From Pyrinomonadaceae bacterium (GTDB lineage Bacteria > Acidobacteriota > Blastocatellia > Pyrinomonadales > Pyrinomonadaceae), in contig JACMJZ010000025.1 in assembly GCA_014380365.1 (NCBI GenBank), positions 248,001 to 312,000 on the forward strand: 64,000 nt of DNA, given 5' to 3'. This document shows positions 41,989-50,087 of the stretch, one piece after another. Each line of letters starts with the position of its first letter. Position 1 is the first letter of the stretch. A model generated the notes under the pieces. The model searched no databases, was not told where the DNA came from, and saw only the letters and a list, made by a program, of their open reading frames with translations. A program made the translations under genes and the position numbers.

Positions 41989-43893
41989 ATGTTTCTCAGT
42001 ATTGATCGCATCAAAGAGGCGGTAGAAAACCTCAACTCCGTGCATCCTTTTTACGGGCTTACTTTCCTAGCTTGTAAGAAGAATCGGCTTCCGGTGGGCG
42101 AAGCTGTTCCGTTTCCTATTAGCACCTACGAGACCGAACTTCTAGACGAGTACTACCGACCTGATAAAGGTGCAGAGTATTTCTATCAAGTGTTCAGGAC
42201 TTCAGTGAAGAAAGATCGCTGGGTTCCTAGAAAGAAATACGCCAGTTCAACTCTTCAAAGCACACGTACCCAGTCAGTTTTTCGCAATGCGTTTCTTCAC
42301 GACTCTGGCTCAGATAGTTGGGGATGGAAAGAGAACTATATCGAAATTTTGAGCGCGAATCTTTCACAAAATATTCCTCCTTACCGTGATATGCCGGTAC
42401 CGGCTTTTTATTTGGCGGTCTGGCTATATCGTGAGCGGGAGTGGGATGAAGATACTACCGCCCAAGACATCGTCGATGCATTTCGATCAGAATTCCTCCT
42501 TGACCATTTAGAGGTTGTGCTGTTCGATTTTTCTATCCCCGCCAGTCTCTTGCCAGCACCGTTGTTTGAAGACAAGCCGGTATCCTGGGAAGATTTGCGA
42601 GGGTTTTTAGGTTCGCCGCCTGACGCAAAACCTGAGGAAGGAGGGACTCTTGCGCTACTAGAGACCCAAGGGGTAGGTCCGTACAGAAGCCTGACCTTTG
42701 CACCAGCCGAGCGGCTCAATTTGATTACGGGCGACAACGGTCTTGGAAAGTCCTTTCTTCTGGAGTGTTCATGGTGGGCATTAACAGGCCAGTGGAACGA
42801 TTCCCATGCCGAAGCTTACCCACGAGAGATTGATGCTAAGCCGAAAATCACATTTGAAATAGCAGGTAGCAACAAATCGGAAAAGATTACGGTCTCGTAC
42901 GATTGGTCCACTCAAAGTTGGCCCTCGCCAAAAAAGCGGCCAACAATTCCTGGACTCGTAGTTTATGCTCGTGTCGATGGATCCTTCGCGATTTGGGATC
43001 CGGCGAGGAATCGACCCCTCTTATCCAACGATAAACCTAGTCCGCGCTATCAGCGGCCTATAGTCGTCACTCGGAGCCAAGTTTGGGGAGGACATGAAGG
43101 CACAATTGAAGGATTGGTGCGCGACTGGGTAACGTGGCAAAGTCGTCCAGAGAAACACCCGTTCGAGATTTTTCGAAAAGTGTTAGCTAAATTGTCTCCT
43201 CCGGATCTCGGCCCACTTGAACCAGGAGAACCTAGGCGACTTCCAGGTGAGCCAAAAGAAGTGCCGACTTTGAGGCATCCTTATGGAGAGATTCCAATCG
43301 TTCATGCCTCGGCAGGGGTCCGCAGAATCGTAACTCTAGCCTATTTGATCGTATGGGCCTGGAATGAGCATAAAGTCCACTCTGAGCTTGCTCGTGCTGA
43401 ACCGCAGAAGAGAATGGTCATTATGATTGATGAAATGGAAGCCCATCTCCATCCCTTGTGGCAACGTTCTGTTTTGCCAGCCCTAATGGAAGTTGGCACC
43501 GAATTGTCTCGCGATTTGCAGCCCCAAATATTAGTGGCCACGCATTCTCCTTTAGTCATGGCTTCCATTGAGTCTGGGTTCGATGAGAGTAAGGACAAGC
43601 TTTTCCATCTTGACTTATCCCAAGATGGAGAAGTTGCTTTTCAGGAGCTAAGATTTGTTCGCTATGGATCCATTGATGCTTGGCTGACCTCGGAAGTCTT
43701 TGACCTCCGGCACGCACGATCCTTAGAAGGTGAACGAGCCATAGAGAACGCAAGGGCGGTGCAAAGTCTGAAGCAGCCGACTTCCGAGGATATTGAGGCT
43801 GTTCATGCTCAATTGGCCAAATCGCTAGCTTCCGATGATGAGTTTTGGCCGCCGTGGCTTTACTTCGCGGAACAACACGGGGTGAAGCTATGA
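41989..43893 (+). CDS. ABC/OLD-like AAA ATPase of a Septu-like defence module (PtuA-like)
   Basis: 634 residues. The N-terminal ~220 residues are an unrecognised alpha/beta region. The ATPase has Walker A GDNGLGKS at 248-255, a degenerate ABC signature in HASAGVRRIV near 439-448, Walker B VIMIDEMEAHLHP at 477-489 and H-loop VATHSP at 516-521. This is the AAA_15/AAA_21 OLD-like arrangement used by PtuA, retron and Gabija-type ATPases. No Toprim domain is visible, so nuclease activity probably resides in the next gene, whose ATG overlaps this stop (ATGA). Known PtuA proteins lack a paired methylase in the classical two-gene system. Confidence 0.85.
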   Translation: MFLSIDRIKEAVENLNSVHPFYGLTFLACKKNRLPVGEAVPFPISTYETELLDEYYRPDKGAEYFYQVFRTSVKKDRWVPRKKYASSTLQSTRTQSVFRNAFLHDSGSDSWGWKENYIEILSANLSQNIPPYRDMPVPAFYLAVWLYREREWDEDTTAQDIVDAFRSEFLLDHLEVVLFDFSIPASLLPAPLFEDKPVSWEDLRGFLGSPPDAKPEEGGTLALLETQGVGPYRSLTFAPAERLNLITGDNGLGKSFLLECSWWALTGQWNDSHAEAYPREIDAKPKITFEIAGSNKSEKITVSYDWSTQSWPSPKKRPTIPGLVVYARVDGSFAIWDPARNRPLLSNDKPSPRYQRPIVVTRSQVWGGHEGTIEGLVRDWVTWQSRPEKHPFEIFRKVLAKLSPPDLGPLEPGEPRRLPGEPKEVPTLRHPYGEIPIVHASAGVRRIVTLAYLIVWAWNEHKVHSELARAEPQKRMVIMIDEMEAHLHPLWQRSVLPALMEVGTELSRDLQPQILVATHSPLVMASIESGFDESKDKLFHLDLSQDGEVAFQELRFVRYGSIDAWLTSEVFDLRHARSLEGERAIENARAVQSLKQPTSEDIEAVHAQLAKSLASDDEFWPPWLYFAEQHGVKL

Positions 43894-44516
43894 TTTTCGT
43901 TCGGCGGCAGCCCGAACCACCTAGCTTTCAGTCGAGCGTGAGACAGCCTGGGCTGGCGTTCCTTGCCCGGGTCCAGAATCCTCGCGGCGCAGACTTCAAA
44001 AAGCAACGTCATTGGAAGCATTGTTTATCCGATTTGCATGCTGCTTATGGTGGCATTTGCGCATACTCCGCTCATTGGATTCCTCCTGATGTATCCAGAG
44101 GAACAGTCGATCATTACTTACCAAGAGACTCGGCCCCGGAACTTGCTTACGAGTGGAGTAACTTTCGCCTCTGCACCGAAAAGATGAACAACTATAAAGA
44201 TTGTGAACTGGATGTGATGGATCCCTTTCACATTCAGAATGGATGGTTTGTCATCAACTTTACATCGTTTTTCATCGAAGCCGCGGACACCCTTCCGGAC
44301 TACCTCAAGGTCGCCGCGAAGGCAACGATTACCCGTTTAAGATTTAATATTGATAACGCACTCATGAAGGAAAGATTCAACTGGGTGAAACTTTATGCTA
44401 ACGGTGACGTTTCCTTTGACTTCCTACTAAGAAGATATCCCTTTATTGCATGTGAGCTCGAACGACAAAACCTAAAGGACGACATCAAAACGAGGTTCAG
44501 GGGACCTAGAATCTAG
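43890..44516 (+). CDS. HNH endonuclease-like protein (PtuB-like)
   Basis: 208 residues from the overlapping ATG at 43890. GGICAYSAHW (55-64), GTVDHYLPRD with His75, and YEWSNFRLCTEKMNNYKD with Asn91 form an HNH/His-Me core of the type in PtuB and McrA-like nucleases. The structural zinc cysteines are half lost: Cys57 and Cys95 remain, while their expected CXXC partners are Ser60 and Met99 or similar. The C-terminal ~90 residues are helical. Strongly AT-rich (20 of 60 bases G/C in 44341-44400 by hand count). Probably the effector nuclease activated by the ATPase. Confidence 0.82.
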   Translation: MIFVRRQPEPPSFQSSVRQPGLAFLARVQNPRGADFKKQRHWKHCLSDLHAAYGGICAYSAHWIPPDVSRGTVDHYLPRDSAPELAYEWSNFRLCTEKMNNYKDCELDVMDPFHIQNGWFVINFTSFFIEAADTLPDYLKVAAKATITRLRFNIDNALMKERFNWVKLYANGDVSFDFLLRRYPFIACELERQNLKDDIKTRFRGPRI

Positions 44517-44539
44517 TTCAATATTCCGGCCTCGTATTG

Positions 44540-45463
44540 ATGTCTACGCACCTTCCTAGCATCGAAAATGATGAGGAGCCGTCGGCTCATCCGCTGCTAT
44601 TTGTCATCGCGGCCGCGGTGCTATGGAGCACTGGTGGCCTGTTCATCAAATGGACCTCAATCTCCGGGCTGGAACTTTCCTTTGGTCGATCGCTGCTGGC
44701 GGCAGTAACGGTTGCAATTTTCACCAGACATGAAGGGTTTCGTCTAAACAAAGTGACGGCATTGGCTGCGGTTCTGTACGCGGCGCTGTTGCTGCTCTTC
44801 GTCCTGGCGACGAAGGAAACCACCGCCGCGAACGCGATCTTTCTGCAATACACCGCGCCAGTCTATTTGCTGATTCTCGAGCCGCTGTTCTACAAGGAAA
44901 AGTTTCGCCGGCGCGATCTGATTACCGTGACCGCTTGCGTGATTGGGATGTCGCTCTTCTTTGTGGGCAAGCTGCGACCGCAGGATGTCACCGGCAATCT
45001 GCTGGCGCTCGCCTCCGGACTTTGCTTCGCCTGCTACTTCCTATTACTCCGGCACAAGACAGCGCGCGACGTGAATCGCGCCTCGTCCGTAATCTATGGA
45101 AATCTTTTGCTAGTGCTGGTTGCCGCGCCGGCAGGACTGAAGGTGTTGCCCCACCTTTCGCTTCACGACGCCTTGAGTGTTGCCTATCTCGGAGTAGTGC
45201 AAATCGGAGTCGCGTATACGCTGTTCACGGTAGCGATGGCTCGCGGGGCTCGCTCGCTGGACGCCGGAATTGTCGGCTACGTCGAACCAGTCTTGAATCC
45301 GGTTTGGGTGTTTTTGGTGATTGGCGAGCGCCCAAGTCAGTGGGCTTTGATTGGCGGTGGCATTATCGTGCTGGCAGTAGTCTGCCACATGCTGATGGAA
45401 GCTAAACGCGGCCGACCATCCGCAGATTTCGCCGATTACGCTGATGGAAAACCAGCGAAGTAA
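44540..45463 (+). CDS. EamA-family (DMT) transporter with repeat-derived C-terminal tail
   Basis: 307 residues from ATG 44540. Ten membrane helices in two EamA repeats (AAAVLWSTGGLFIKW near the start and VQIGVAYTLFTVAMARGARS in the second half). Exporter of small metabolites or amino acids. The last residues, SADFADYADGKPAK, match a dispersed CCGCAGATTTCGCCGATTAC repeat, so the tail and stop seem to come from repeat DNA. Base composition is again GC-rich, marking the right edge of the cassette. Confidence 0.88.
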   Translation: MSTHLPSIENDEEPSAHPLLFVIAAAVLWSTGGLFIKWTSISGLELSFGRSLLAAVTVAIFTRHEGFRLNKVTALAAVLYAALLLLFVLATKETTAANAIFLQYTAPVYLLILEPLFYKEKFRRRDLITVTACVIGMSLFFVGKLRPQDVTGNLLALASGLCFACYFLLLRHKTARDVNRASSVIYGNLLLVLVAAPAGLKVLPHLSLHDALSVAYLGVVQIGVAYTLFTVAMARGARSLDAGIVGYVEPVLNPVWVFLVIGERPSQWALIGGGIIVLAVVCHMLMEAKRGRPSADFADYADGKPAK

Positions 45464-45560
45464 ACGGGTCGATAGGCTAATAAACTCGTCGTCGAAACTC
45501 GTCGTCGTTATGAAACTTGGGTTTTTGCCGAATCCAGAATCCGCGTAATCTGCGGATAGT
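45418..45560. repeat. CCGCAGATT...CG inverted repeat spanning the EamA stop
   Basis: CCGCAGATTTCGCCGATTAC (about 45419-45438) and its diverged complement CCGCGTAATCTGCGGATA (about 45541-45558). The left arm is coding. Confidence 0.65.
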
Positions 45561-45564
45561 TCCG

Positions 45565-46539
45565 TCAGCCGCCGTCGGCACGTTGCTTTGCCGCGGCGGC
45601 GACTGCTCGTAGTCGTTCAACTTTCTGTTCGAAAGTTTCGCCCGGCACGGGTCCGGTGTCCACGACGCCGCAATACGTGGAGCGGAGCATCAGCGTCCGA
45701 TCAGCCTGGCCGGTTGGTTTGTTTTCTGTGGCAGCGGCCGGGGCAACAAGAGCCGAAGGTGAATCCGCGTTAGGCGCCACACCCACAGTTTCGGCCTCAG
45801 GCGGCGGAGTCATCGCCGACTCAAGTACTGACGCTACAACAGGAGAATCGGGACTGACCGCGGCGGGCGCTGTTTCGCCTCCGCCTTCATCGGCACGTTG
45901 CTTAGCCGCCGCAGAGACGGCTTTGAGCCGCTCCACTTTCTGTTCAAAAGTTTCACCCGGCTGTGGGCCAGCATCCACCACACCCGCATAGGTGTAGCGT
46001 TTCATCAGGGCCCGATCCGGATCCGCTCCGGCTTTGGGCGCCGCAGCTTTCGACGCCGGCGCGGTGGCGGGCTTCGCAGCCGCAGGTGTCGCGACCTTCG
46101 GTGCGGAAGCAGGCGCGGCTGCAGCTGATGGAGCTGGCTTCGCCGGCGCGTGAGCGGCGCTGGTCTCCATCACAAACACTCCGCGCGCGTCCTTCCTGAT
46201 AATAGGCATCGTGCCGCCTGCGGCTTGCAGCAACGCGGAAAGTTCGGCTTCAACAAAACGACTTTGCTTTTGAGGATCGCGGACGTGTCCGAGTGGCGGG
46301 CCCATGTAAAGCGTGCCGCAGATATTGCATTTGGAAAGCACGTCGTCGCCGCGCAAGTGGACCACCGCCGCTTCTCCGGCGGTATTCAGTTGCTTGAGGT
46401 GCCCATTGCAGAGTTTTCCCTTCGCGTTCTTCTCGTTACAGACAGTTTGCGCGTTGGTGATCCTCTTCGGGACCGCCGCCGGGACGGAAGTAGCGGGAAC
46501 CTTGTCGCTGGAGCTGGCTTCGGAGACAGTTGCTGTCAT
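45565..46539 (-). CDS. Zinc-ribbon protein with a duplicated C-terminal module
   Basis: 324 residues. N-terminal zinc ribbon with Cys34, Cys44, Cys71 and Cys74 (CNICGTLYMGPPLG). A long Ala/Pro/Lys-rich linker follows (about 127-172). Then two copies of a ~44-residue module at 175-218 and 280-323, each with YxGVVDxGPxPGETFEQKVE and KVERLxAVxAAAKQRAD. The two modules are separated by another low-complexity linker. No enzyme domain or signal peptide. The module may be a short helical binding unit; I know no named family. Confidence 0.8.
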   Translation of the reverse strand: MTATVSEASSSDKVPATSVPAAVPKRITNAQTVCNEKNAKGKLCNGHLKQLNTAGEAAVVHLRGDDVLSKCNICGTLYMGPPLGHVRDPQKQSRFVEAELSALLQAAGGTMPIIRKDARGVFVMETSAAHAPAKPAPSAAAAPASAPKVATPAAAKPATAPASKAAAPKAGADPDRALMKRYTYAGVVDAGPQPGETFEQKVERLKAVSAAAKQRADEGGGETAPAAVSPDSPVVASVLESAMTPPPEAETVGVAPNADSPSALVAPAAATENKPTGQADRTLMLRSTYCGVVDTGPVPGETFEQKVERLRAVAAAAKQRADGG

Positions 46540-46624
46540 AGCTGCTGGTTGCTTTCCGAGAATTGTGTTGGTGATTCCAGAACGAATATTACAGATCGAA
46601 TCAAATGCCCGTCAATGAAAGCCG

Positions 46625-46702
46625 ATTGCAGGGGCAGGGCTTGTCCCTGCCCGCGTTCTAGATGAAGAAGCAATCGTGCAGGGTCAAGCCCTGCCCCTAC
46701 AA
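46625..46702. repeat. CAGGGGCAGGGCTTGTCCCT hairpin
   Basis: GCAGGGGCAGGGCTTGTCCC (46629-46648) pairs with GGTCAAGCCCTGCCCCTACA (46682-46701). It lies upstream of the NUDIX gene and extends its open frame artificially to 46662. Confidence 0.85.
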
Positions 46703-46709
46703 TTCAGCC

Positions 46710-47201
46710 ATGGTATGCTGGATTGACATGCTACACGATCTCCTCGGAGCTATCTGGCGTGGAGTGCCAAAGAGTCTGAGACGCTGGACGATTCGCGTGT
46801 CACAGTCTCATTTCGCGGTGAGCGCAGGAGCGATTATCACCGATAACGAAGGCCGCGTGCTGTTGCTCAAACACCGTTTTCGCCCGAGTCCCGGTTGGGG
46901 AATCCCTGGCGGGTTCATCGAGAAAGGTGAACAGCCGGAGGACGCTTTGCGGCGCGAGTTGCGCGAAGAGGTCGAACTCGAAGTGAAGGACGTGAAGTTG
47001 TTGGCCACGAGGGCGTTCAATGAACCGAAGCAGATCGAAATACTCTTCACCGCCCGCGCTATCGACGATACTGAACGGCTGAGCTTCGAGATCCAAAAGG
47101 CCGCCTGGTTTTCTCTCGACGAATTGCCGCCGGATCTACCCAAAGATCAAGTGGAGCTAATCAAACGCGCTTTCACTGATGGAGTCACGACCAATGATTG
47201 A
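46710..47201 (+). CDS. NUDIX hydrolase
   Basis: 163 residues from ATG 46710 (ATG 46728 also possible). Upstream codons in frame are the hairpin at 46625. Nudix box GGFIEKGEQPEDALRRELRE followed by EVELE; the usual final Gly is Glu. The N-terminal 35 residues form an amphipathic helix. Probably hydrolyses a nucleoside diphosphate derivative; substrate unknown. Confidence 0.88.
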   Translation: MVCWIDMLHDLLGAIWRGVPKSLRRWTIRVSQSHFAVSAGAIITDNEGRVLLLKHRFRPSPGWGIPGGFIEKGEQPEDALRRELREEVELEVKDVKLLATRAFNEPKQIEILFTARAIDDTERLSFEIQKAAWFSLDELPPDLPKDQVELIKRAFTDGVTTND

Positions 47202-47228
47202 TGTATGCTGTGGGCGCAAAAACATAAA

Positions 47229-47306
47229 GCGACCGTGGACCGATGACCGACGACCGAAGAAGACACCCCGGTCGCCCGTCGTCGGTCTCCGGTCGGTCAT
47301 TACCCA
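47229..47306. repeat. GACCGATGACCGACGACCGA inverted repeat
   Basis: GACCGTGGACCGATGACCGA pairs imperfectly with TCGTCGGTCTCCGGTCGGTC. It fills the spacer before the PRPP-transferase gene. Confidence 0.75.
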
Positions 47307-47330
47307 TCACTGATCAGTTTGGAGCATAAA

Positions 47331-47939
47331 ATGGTAGATCTGATTCCGTCGTCTGACACCGTGATGCAGATGTTGAAGCGCACCGGTGCTTTTCGTGAAG
47401 GCCACTTCGTGTATCCCAACGGCAAGCATTCGCCTTACTACTTTCAAATGCCGCTGGCCTTTCGTTACTACGACACCGCGCGCGTCTTGGCAGTGGCCCT
47501 GAGCAGGAAATTCCGCGTCGACCGTGACATCTCCAGCCAGTTGCCAAAGGTTGCAGTGATTAGTCCCAGTTCGGGCGGCATCCCGGTGGCTTTCGGCGTA
47601 CGCGACGCGTTAAGCGCCGAACAGATCTATTGGGCCGAACAGGAAAATGGCAAACGCATGTTTCGGCAATACATCAATCAAGGCGAAGTGAATCCGTGCA
47701 TCATCGTTGACGACATAATCAGAAGCGGACACGCAACCGAGGAAACGGCCGGGCTCGTGAAGCAGTTAGGCTCGCGGGTTATTGGCTGCGGCGCGATTGT
47801 TAAGTTCACATCAGCAGACTCCAGCTTGGAGGATACGCCGATCAAGTCGCTGGTTGAGTTTGACGTGCAAATGTATGACAGTGGCGACGACTGCTCTGAT
47901 TGCAAGAAGAATGCGCCCGTCGAGCACGTGCGCTTCTGA
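47331..47939 (+). CDS. pyrE: Orotate phosphoribosyltransferase-like protein
   Basis: 202 residues from ATG 47331. PRPP-binding motif CIIVDDIIRSGHATEE and the N-terminal GAFREGHFVYPNGKHSPYYF are typical of OPRT, which makes OMP from orotate and PRPP. A C-terminal DSGDDCSDCKKNAP Cys cluster is extra and could bind a metal. No other pyr gene is near, so a different purine/pyrimidine PRT is possible. Confidence 0.8.
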   Translation: MVDLIPSSDTVMQMLKRTGAFREGHFVYPNGKHSPYYFQMPLAFRYYDTARVLAVALSRKFRVDRDISSQLPKVAVISPSSGGIPVAFGVRDALSAEQIYWAEQENGKRMFRQYINQGEVNPCIIVDDIIRSGHATEETAGLVKQLGSRVIGCGAIVKFTSADSSLEDTPIKSLVEFDVQMYDSGDDCSDCKKNAPVEHVRF

Positions 47940-48035
47940 AAAAGCAGAAGCAGAAAGCAGAAGGCAGAAAAAGGAAAGTTTGGGCGGGCCTCTTTCGTGT
48001 CTCTTCGTGTGTTTTGGTGGATCGTTCTGGTTCCT
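47940..48035. repeat. Half units of two repeat families after pyrE
   Basis: AAAAAGCAGAAGCAGAAAGC and AGAAGGCAGAAAA (family A left arm without its partner), then CTCTTTCGTGTCTCTTCGTG and TTTTGGTGGATCGTTC (same family as 10209). Confidence 0.7.
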
Positions 48036-48056
48036 ACAGAAGCTCAAAGCAGGCTG

Positions 48057-48671
48057 CTAGATTTCGTGACGGTTAGCGAGCGCCTTGTCCATCGTCACTT
48101 CGTCCACGTATTCCAGATCACTTCCCACCGGCATCCCCATGGCAATGCGCGTGACGCGCAGCCCGAGCGGCTTGAGCAGGCGGCTGATGTAGTTTGCCGT
48201 TGCTTCACCTTCGGTAGTCGGGTTCGTAGCGAGTATCACTTCACTCACTGCTACGCCATCATTGTTTTCCGGCTTGAGTCGAGGTAGCAGGTTGGCAAGG
48301 TGCAACTCATTGGGACCGATATGCCGCATCGGCGAGAGGCTGCCGTGTAGCACGTGGTAGACGCCTTTAAAGCTGCGGGTCTTTTCCACGGCGACCAGGC
48401 TATGAGGTTCTTCGACCACACAAATGACGGAGTGGTCGCGCGAAGTTGAGGAGCAGAAGCGGCAGGGATCCACTTCCGTAAGATTATTGCAGACGGTGCA
48501 GAGGATAATTCGTTGCTTTACTTCAAGCAGCGCGGTTATCAAGCGCTGGATCTCAGCGTCAGGTGTGCGCATGAAATGAAATGCCAAACGCTGCGCGGAC
48601 TTGTGCCCGATGCTGGGGAGGCGTTTCAGTTCGTCGATTAGTTTGGTGACGGGTTCGGCGTATTCGAGCAT
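48057..48671 (-). CDS. recR: Recombination protein RecR
   Basis: 204 residues from the ATG at 48671. The frame runs back to 48698 only through a CTCGAAACT-type repeat. Helix-hairpin-helix (LPSIGHKSAQRLAFH), zinc finger CTVCNNLTEVDPCRFC, and a Toprim domain (ICVVEEPHSLVAVEKT) are complete. With RecO it loads RecA onto gapped DNA. It lies downstream of ybaB on the same strand, the common pairing. Confidence 0.96.
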   Translation of the reverse strand: MLEYAEPVTKLIDELKRLPSIGHKSAQRLAFHFMRTPDAEIQRLITALLEVKQRIILCTVCNNLTEVDPCRFCSSTSRDHSVICVVEEPHSLVAVEKTRSFKGVYHVLHGSLSPMRHIGPNELHLANLLPRLKPENNDGVAVSEVILATNPTTEGEATANYISRLLKPLGLRVTRIAMGMPVGSDLEYVDEVTMDKALANRHEI

Positions 48672-48674
48672 GGC

Positions 48675-48762
48675 CCAGTTTCGAGTTTCGAGTTTCAAGT
48701 TTCAAGTTAACTCGGGTAACCGGCTTCGAACTCGAAACCTGAAACTCGAAACTCGAAACTTA
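48675..48762. repeat. TTTCGAGTTTCGAGTTTCAA inverted repeat
   Basis: Tandem GTTTCGAGTTTC units (48678-48710) mirror tandem CTCGAAACTCGAAACT units (48730-48762). It lies between ybaB and recR. Confidence 0.88.
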
Positions 48763-48767
48763 AGTAT

Positions 48768-49085
48768 TCAGCCCAGCAGCCCACCAAGACCCGGCGGTAA
48801 CATGCCGCCGAGTTTACCCTTCATTGCTTCATCCACTTTGCGGTTGGCTTCGTTGATCGCGGCAAGGATCATGTCCTGAAGCATTTCCACGTCGCCTTCT
48901 TTGACGGCTTCCGGATCAATCTTCAATGAGACGATTTCGTGGTTACCCTTCATCTCGACGTTTACGACTCCGCCGCCGGCGGAAGCGTCAACCAGGAGTT
49001 CCTGCATTTCCTTTTGCATCTTCTCCTGCATTACCTGCGCCTGCTTCATCATCTGCTGAATATTAAATCCGCCGGGAAACTTCAT
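48768..49085 (-). CDS. YbaB/EbfC-family nucleoid-associated protein
   Basis: 105 residues from ATG 49085, with AGAGGT upstream. [40 protein letters not shown] and a Gly/Leu-rich C-terminus are diagnostic. The protein binds DNA as a dimer and is often encoded with recR, as here. Confidence 0.94.
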   Translation of the reverse strand: MKFPGGFNIQQMMKQAQVMQEKMQKEMQELLVDASAGGGVVNVEMKGNHEIVSLKIDPEAVKEGDVEMLQDMILAAINEANRKVDEAMKGKLGGMLPPGLGGLLG

Positions 49086-49216
49086 TGCGCGCACCTCTCA
49101 GTGGTCGGTTGTTGTCGGATATCGTTTGCACGCATCGTAACTTCCCTTAGAAGCGAATGCAACGAAGCGGAAGATTGGGTAGGCTTCTGGTGTTGATAGG
49201 TTCAAAGCATATGACC

Positions 49217-49300
49217 GGGGGCACTAGCCCGACCGTCAGGGAGGGCTCGACTATCCAAGTCCTCGATCTGAGCCCTCCCTGACGGTCGGGCTAATGCCCC
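49217..49300. repeat. AGCCCGACCGTCAGGGAGGG hairpin (family F)
   Basis: The arms at 49217-49247 and 49271-49300 are near-perfect reverse complements of about 30 bases around a 23-base loop. Same family as 54713-54794 and the in-frame unit at 10600. Confidence 0.92.
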
Positions 49301-49391
49301 GCCCAGCATTTGGTTGTTGCCGAGGGCTGCACTGCTCATCGTTGAACGACAGGCTACCGGTTGCACGTCTATCTGTTATAAGCTTTTGCAA

Positions 49392-50087
49392 ATGAGTGAA
49401 ACCGAAGCTGGCCAAACGTTTGAGCGAACCCTTAAAGCTGGGATCAATCTCTATTACGACCTTCACACGCCAGCCGCGCTACCGGTGCCGCTGTTGATTG
49501 CGCTGCACGGGTATGGGGCAAACAAGAAGCAGATGATGCGCGAGGCGCTGGCGCTCGCGCCCGATGGTTTCGCGATCGTTTCGCTCCAGGGTTTTCATCA
49601 ACATATGAAGGAACCGAAGGAACCCGGCGGACCATTGCGGTTTGGATTTGGCTGGCTCACAAACTTTCACCCGGAAGACTCCGTGGCCGTTCATCATCAG
49701 GCGCTGCTGGAGATCATGCACAAGTTGGTAGGCGAGGGCCTGGCCGATCGTGAACGAATTTTCCTGCTTGGTTTCTCCCAGAGTTGCGCACTCAACTATC
49801 GTTTTGCTTTCACCAACTCTGATGTGCTGCGCGGCGTGATTGGAATTTGCGGCGGGTTACCGGGAGACTGGGATACGTGCCGTGACTATTCGCCCACGCG
49901 GGCCGCCGTGCTTCATCTCGCGGGAACGCGCGACGAGTACTATCCGCCCTCACGTGTTGCTAATTATGCCGAGCGACTGCGCCTGCGCGCTCAGAGTGTT
50001 GAGTTCAAGAGCTACGACGCGGCGCATGAAATCGTGCCCTCGATGCGTGATGATGTCAGGGAATGGTTAGGCCAGCATGCGGAATAA
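49392..50087 (+). CDS. Alpha/beta hydrolase (phospholipase/carboxylesterase-like)
   Basis: 231 residues from ATG 49392; the longer frame from 49314 is not supported. ALHGYGANK, nucleophile elbow GFSQSC, and a C-terminal AAHEIVP supplying the His, with Asp in GTRDEYYPP. The layout matches the YpfH/carboxylesterase 2 group. The stop overlaps the next gene's start. Confidence 0.9.
   Translation: MSETEAGQTFERTLKAGINLYYDLHTPAALPVPLLIALHGYGANKKQMMREALALAPDGFAIVSLQGFHQHMKEPKEPGGPLRFGFGWLTNFHPEDSVAVHHQALLEIMHKLVGEGLADRERIFLLGFSQSCALNYRFAFTNSDVLRGVIGICGGLPGDWDTCRDYSPTRAAVLHLAGTRDEYYPPSRVANYAERLRLRAQSVEFKSYDAAHEIVPSMRDDVREWLGQHAE

Noticed and set aside
41089-44516. Type I or type III restriction system
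   Set aside because: No specificity subunit, no helicase-like motor and no PD-(D/E)XK subunit; the ATPase is of the OLD/ABC type.
41000-44530. Retron (reverse transcriptase with ATPase and HNH)
   Set aside because: No reverse transcriptase frame in or near the cassette; the first gene has clear methylase motifs.
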